From Oligoflexus tunisiensis (GTDB lineage Bacteria > Bdellovibrionota_B > Oligoflexia > Oligoflexales > Oligoflexaceae): DNA of 64,000 nucleotides. Under the pieces are notes generated by a model, which had not been told where the DNA came from, did no database searches, and saw only the letters and a list, made by a program, of their open reading frames with translations. Made by a program: the position numbers and the translations under genes. The stretch covers positions 2,750,471 through 2,814,470 of the forward strand of contig NZ_BDFO01000001.1 in the NCBI RefSeq assembly GCF_001748245.1. The letters are read 5' to 3'. This document shows, piece after piece, positions 60,505-64,000 of the stretch (the first letter of the stretch is position 1; each line of letters begins with the position of its first letter).

Positions 60505-61757
60505 GGCTTGCCTGCCTTCGGCAGACCGCGGACTTGCAGTTCAGCCTCGATGTAGGCGAGTTTTGCATCATAGACGGCTTGATCGCGGCTGCGTTTGATT
60601 TGCAGCCTTTGATCGATCGCCTGCATGACTTCGAGGTTGGTCAGAAGACCGTTTTCAAATTCCTCCTGATGGACCTTGACGTTGCGTTCCGCGGCAGCGA
60701 GGGCCTGATCATAGAGGCGAATCTGTTCCAGGCCATCGCGGAAAGCCAGTTCCGCCTGCTCGCGGATCAGGCGATTTTCCCGACTTTCCAGGGCTTCGGT
60801 CACACTCGCCTGCGTCCGTTCAATGACGGCCGTGCTCACATTCGCTTCCACTTCACCGGCATCATAAAGGGTCCAGGTCAGTCCCACACCAAAACTCAGG
60901 CGATTGGCCTGTTCCCCATCCGGAAAAGGGTAGTTCCAGTTATGCGCTGCGATGAGGTCAACGCGCGGTTTGCCGGCGGTGCGGAATTCCTCGATACGGC
61001 TTTCGGCAAGGGCGACGCGTGCACGGGCGGCTTCCACGGAAGGCAAAGTCTTGGTCTTCGAGGCAGCAAGTTTAAGATCGGAAATACGCAGGGGATCGGT
61101 CAGGGACAGGGGCGCGGGCAGTCCTGTGAGCCAGGCCAGACGCCTTTGCGCAATATCGCGCGTGGTGCTGACCGCCTGAATTTGCGCGTTGATCGTATCG
61201 AGCTGAGTCCGCGCGGCCAGGACTTCGGCATCCCGTGAACGGCCGATGCGGACGCGACCCTGCAGGATCTTGATGCGTTCCCGGTAGATGCGTTCGGATT
61301 CACGAAGGTTGGCGAGGTCAGCGTTGCTGCCGACGATTTGATAAAAAAGTTGCGCGACCTGGAGATAGAGTCCCTCCTTTTGTGCTTCAAGGTCCCAGCG
61401 GGCTGCGGTCGTCAGGTGTTCCACGCTTTGCAGCTGGGCTTTGATACTGCCGCCTTCATAGAGGGGATGGCGAAGTTCCGTTTGCAGCGTCGGCTGCCAA
61501 TCACCATGAATATCGGAACTGCCCACTTTGGAATAAACGCGGTCAAAGTCGCCGTTAAGCCGAAGCCGTGGCCGTTTCCGGGTTTTAATGGCTTCGCCGG
61601 ATTGCTGCGCCCGTTCGATTTCGAGTTGCCCCAAGGTCAGGGTTTCCGATTTCTTCAGGGCGAGATCAAACGTCTGATCCAGCGTGAAAGCCGCAGAGGC
61701 CTGCCACGACAGAGCCCAGGTCAGTACGACCAGAGATATCTTGAGAGAGCATTTCAT
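60501..61757 (-). CDS. TolC-family outer-membrane efflux protein
   Basis: A 418-residue outer-membrane channel of the OEP/TolC family. Signal peptide 1-24 (cleavage near ASAAF). Two repeated helical halves follow: LEIERAQQSGEAIKTRKRPR, YQIVGSNADLANLRESERIY and RTQLDTINAQ-like AARTQLDTINAQIQAVSTTR, then VEARARVALAESRIEEF and NVKVHQEEFENGLLTNLEVM in the second half. It would form the trimer docking with the RND pump encoded downstream (4-base overlap). No adaptor gene lies between or upstream. ATG 61757 follows AAGGATC. Confidence 0.92.
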   Translation of the reverse strand: MKCSLKISLVVLTWALSWQASAAFTLDQTFDLALKKSETLTLGQLEIERAQQSGEAIKTRKRPRLRLNGDFDRVYSKVGSSDIHGDWQPTLQTELRHPLYEGGSIKAQLQSVEHLTTAARWDLEAQKEGLYLQVAQLFYQIVGSNADLANLRESERIYRERIKILQGRVRIGRSRDAEVLAARTQLDTINAQIQAVSTTRDIAQRRLAWLTGLPAPLSLTDPLRISDLKLAASKTKTLPSVEAARARVALAESRIEEFRTAGKPRVDLIAAHNWNYPFPDGEQANRLSFGVGLTWTLYDAGEVEANVSTAVIERTQASVTEALESRENRLIREQAELAFRDGLEQIRLYDQALAAAERNVKVHQEEFENGLLTNLEVMQAIDQRLQIKRSRDQAVYDAKLAYIEAELQVRGLPKAGKP

Positions 61758-61916
61758 GGTGATCCTTTTCCAACAGCACGAGGAGAACTTTATGAAGTAA
61801 TTGTTTAGCATTCACACCGCAACCTGGCGAGGAAAGAGTCGCAGTCGGGATACGCAAATGCCAGCCCTAACAGAATCCCGTAGGGCAGGTGAGAGAAGGA
61901 TGAGGAGCATTTGGCG

Positions 61917-63599
61917 TCAAATTGGCTTTTGCTCGGGCTTGAGACCGATCATCGAGCGTTTGATGGCGGCAATCAGTGCGTCCAAAGCCAGCTCGGTGGC
62001 CTCTTCCTCGCTGCGTTGGGACGTTTTAAAAATTTCCACCAAATCCACCAGTGTGAACGGGCTCTCCGGAAGTGTTAGCATGCTTTGAATGTTTTCCGGG
62101 CATGGGTCAAACAATATTCCCTCTTCTGTCCGGTTCATCAAAATCGGCGCTGACGCAGGCTCCGGAGGTGGAGGAATTTCGCCCGACTGAAGGCCCGTGT
62201 ACACACTAAGCACATCCCAATGCAAAGAGACGAGGCGGTGTTCGCTGCGGAATACGAAGGTCGCTTCATCCCATGCGTCCGGGCTCCAGCTGAGTAGCAC
62301 GTTGACGTCCAGCGCTGGAATCACAGCATCAGGCTGCATCGCCAGGTCCATGTGCGCCGCATCGAAGGCGGCGAGTTCGGCGATCAAAGCCTGCGGCACA
62401 CCGAAGTCCATCCCGAGCGGATGTTCCCTGAGGAAGGTGGGAAGCCGCGATCCGGCGGAGTTGATGGAAAAATCCTCGGGTGGAATGTGGCGAATATACT
62501 GCGCGACGATTTCCGCCATCGCCTCGTCTTCCACGATCGCATGCAGCGTGCGGAAGGATTGTTTTAACGCATCCAGAAGACCGAGGAAGTGATTGTTCAC
62601 GTAGGCGTTGAGGCCGAACAAAGGTTTCACGTTGGTGCTGTGCAGAAGATCGGTGATCGACTCATGCGACTCCTGCCGCTTGACGATCGCGAATAATTTT
62701 TCCTGATGTGTGGCGAGATCGCCTTTGCGTTCCGCGTGAAGGTCCGGGATGAAAACGGGAATGGTTTCCGCCTTGCGTTCAAGCTGGGCTTCGGCCGCAT
62801 GCCGGCGGGCGGCCGTAACCTCTTCACCCAGGCGATCGAGAGAAGGCAGCTGGCCATCCCATTCGACCAGACTGGGGACGCCGGGGAAACGGCTGACGGC
62901 TTTGCGATAAAGGTTCCAGACTTCGTCCGGAACCGGTTGATCGTGCGTGTCGATGCAGATGTCCGGGCTCACCGAATGACCGGCGAGGTGGAATTGGGCG
63001 ACGTATTCGGGTTTCAGACGGTTGATATAGAATTCAGGATCCCAGCCGAGGTTCTTGCTGTTCACCATGCAGTTGTTGATATCAAGAAGGATGCCGCAGC
63101 CGGTGCGGTCACAGATGGCGTTGAGGAAATCGGGTTCGTGTATGTCTGATGATAGAAAGTCGATGTACATGCTGGGATTTTCCAGCAGCATGGGGCGCTT
63201 CAGAACCTCCTGCACCTTGTGCACGCGGGCGCAGATGTGATTCAGGCTTTCTTCGTTCAAAGGGAAGGGGAGAAGGTCATAGGAATTCTGTCCCTTCCAC
63301 GAAGTCCAGCACAGATGGTCGGTGACCATGGCCGGTTCAAGCCAGTCGATGAGTTCCTTGAGGAGTTTCAAATACCGTTTATTGAGCGGATCAAGACCGG
63401 CGATCCCAAGCCCGACACCATGTGTGGCGATCGGATAATCTTTACGAATGTTTTCCAGATGTCGTCGCGGACGGCCGCCGATGCCCATGAAGTTTTCACT
63501 GATGATCTCGAGCCAGTCGATTTTTGGGGTGTTTTTTGCGTGGAAGTCTGGATAGTGTGCGGGACGAAGACCAACCCCGAAACCGAGTTGTTGCAGCAT
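61917..63599 (-). CDS. Fused DUF692 (MNIO) and DUF2063 RiPP maturation protein
   Basis: A 560-residue two-domain protein. Residues 1-280 are DUF692, a multinuclear non-heme iron oxidase (MNIO) fold. Iron-ligand candidates are His60 (THGVG), Asp94/His95, Glu140/Asn141, Asp173 with Asn175/176 (LLDINNCMVN), His204 and His208 (FHLAGHS), Asp217/His219 and Glu246. Residues about 295-395 resemble DUF2063: LLHSTNVKPLFGLNAYVNNH and FLREH, with a C-terminal extension to 560. MNIOs such as MbnB and BufB modify cysteines in precursor peptides, usually with a separate DUF2063 partner; here the two are fused. It sits 48 bases downstream of the precursor gene. Confidence 0.9.
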   Translation of the reverse strand: MLQQLGFGVGLRPAHYPDFHAKNTPKIDWLEIISENFMGIGGRPRRHLENIRKDYPIATHGVGLGIAGLDPLNKRYLKLLKELIDWLEPAMVTDHLCWTSWKGQNSYDLLPFPLNEESLNHICARVHKVQEVLKRPMLLENPSMYIDFLSSDIHEPDFLNAICDRTGCGILLDINNCMVNSKNLGWDPEFYINRLKPEYVAQFHLAGHSVSPDICIDTHDQPVPDEVWNLYRKAVSRFPGVPSLVEWDGQLPSLDRLGEEVTAARRHAAEAQLERKAETIPVFIPDLHAERKGDLATHQEKLFAIVKRQESHESITDLLHSTNVKPLFGLNAYVNNHFLGLLDALKQSFRTLHAIVEDEAMAEIVAQYIRHIPPEDFSINSAGSRLPTFLREHPLGMDFGVPQALIAELAAFDAAHMDLAMQPDAVIPALDVNVLLSWSPDAWDEATFVFRSEHRLVSLHWDVLSVYTGLQSGEIPPPPEPASAPILMNRTEEGILFDPCPENIQSMLTLPESPFTLVDLVEIFKTSQRSEEEATELALDALIAAIKRSMIGLKPEQKPI

Positions 63600-63622
63600 G
63601 GAGACCTCAGGAAGGAAGAGAA

Positions 63623-63640
63623 GGGGAGCCGTGGCTCCCC
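63623..63640 (-). promoter_or_regulatory. Hairpin between precursor and maturation genes
   Basis: GGGGAGCC and GGCTCCCC form an 8-bp stem with a 2-base loop. On the minus strand it is followed by TTCTCTTCC. It may attenuate read-through or stabilise the upstream mRNA, giving more precursor than enzyme. Confidence 0.5.
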
Positions 63641-63647
63641 GGGAACA

Positions 63648-63929
63648 TTAGTGCTTGTGGGTGGCAGCAGCGGTAACAGGTTTTCCCCACTTGCCGCCGA
63701 GTTTTTTGCAGGCCGCAGCATCAGCGACTTTTTTGTCGTCCGTAGTTTTGAGTTCGGACTTGTTAGCGCAACCTGCACTGCCGCATTTGGCACTGAGGCA
63801 CATTTCGCTAGTGGTTGCGGCAGGCTGAGTCGTAGCAGCTTTCTTTGCTTTGTTGTCGCCCGCATTGGCTTGTGCAGCCAAAACAGTCAGAGCAGCAGCG
63901 GCGATCATGCCCAATTTCTTTGCTTCCAT
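63648..63929 (-). CDS. Bufferin-like four-cysteine precursor peptide
   Basis: A 93-residue secreted peptide. Signal peptide 1-23 (cleavage near ANAG), then an Ala/Thr/Lys-rich linker and a cysteine core at residues 44, 49, 54 and 74 (MCLSAKCGSAGCANKSE, later AACKKLGGKW). The C-terminus is HKH. This layout resembles BufA/DUF2282 precursors, whose cysteines are converted by an MNIO into copper-binding groups. The match is to the pattern, not a proven family hit. The DUF692 partner follows directly. ATG 63929 has GGAG upstream; an earlier in-frame Met is not preceded by a good site. Confidence 0.8.
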   Translation of the reverse strand: MEAKKLGMIAAAALTVLAAQANAGDNKAKKAATTQPAATTSEMCLSAKCGSAGCANKSELKTTDDKKVADAAACKKLGGKWGKPVTAAATHKH

Positions 63930-63965
63930 TGAACTTCTCCAGTCAGAAAGTTGTGAATGTAGATG

Positions 63966-63971
63966 ATTATA
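63966..63971 (-). promoter_or_regulatory. Candidate -10 box for bufferin-like unit
   Basis: On the minus strand TATAAT is a perfect -10 hexamer, 36 bases upstream of the precursor ATG. The hexamer 17 bases further upstream is TCTTTC, a poor -35. The promoter may depend on an activator or be cut by the window edge. Confidence 0.45.
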
Positions 63972-64000
63972 GGTGATCTCCACGACAGGAAAGAAGGAAA

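Noticed and set aside
1..64000. Search for mobile elements, tRNA, rRNA or defence islands
   Set aside because: No transposase, integrase, terminal repeat pair, tRNA cloverleaf or rRNA segment was recognised; tRNA detection by eye is limited.

Overview
The window looks like chromosomal DNA of a free-living Gram-negative bacterium with an outer membrane. It carries many lipoproteins, outer-membrane barrels, a TolC/RND efflux pair, PBP1B and an OmpA-family protein. Moderately high GC, a TIGR02147/DUF4423 regulator beside a lipoprotein whose mature end reads CGTDVGN, several degenerate receiver proteins and a giant kinase/ATPase/GGDEF protein all fit the Bdellovibrionota (Oligoflexia, Oligoflexus-like). 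That placement is inferred from gene content; no rRNA or tRNA gene was seen. I saw no insertion sequence, prophage or CRISPR array, and coding style looks uniform.

Layout. 1-4.7 kb: two tandem TPR proteins (the second with a pseudo-receiver), a possible micropeptide, a lipoprotein, a CheY-like regulator coupled to a DUF1275 membrane protein, and a convergent AEC transporter. 4.9-5.9 kb: ferrochelatase with an extra cysteine cluster. 6-9.3 kb: a membrane protein and a two-gene unit including an HExxH lipoprotein. 9.4-13.3 kb: acyl-CoA synthetase followed by a DUF5916 barrel protein. 13.5-23.6 kb: envelope and regulatory genes, including a coiled-coil lipoprotein, a membrane LuxR-type regulator divergent from a DUF2271 lipoprotein, a trypsin-like lipoprotein, the TIGR02147/lipoprotein pair, a large unknown and an OmpA-family protein.

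24-29 kb: a complete branched-chain amino-acid ABC operon, livJ-livH-livM-livG-livF, with a terminator after livJ. 29-33 kb: a DUF4360 protein, then PBP1B overlapping a small TPR lipoprotein that resembles its LpoP activator. 33.9-39.1 kb: an overlapping DUF2760-Hsp70-Hsp70/DUF3731 operon. 39-44 kb: barrel protein, ApaG, pseudo-receiver, c-type cytochrome lipoprotein and a two-module FabG. 44-49 kb: a 1665-residue Ser/Thr kinase-ATPase-GAF-diguanylate cyclase.

49-57 kb: sugar transferase, cytochrome c lipoprotein, a 42-residue small protein, a Cys/Met-metabolism PLP enzyme, a GT-C type membrane protein, a YflT/YsnF stress protein with internal repeats, and two facing TerB-like proteins. 57-61.8 kb: TolC and RND pump genes without an adjacent adaptor gene. 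61.9-64 kb: a bufferin-like RiPP unit, a secreted four-cysteine precursor followed by a fused DUF692 (MNIO)-DUF2063 maturation protein. This is the most interesting system in the window.
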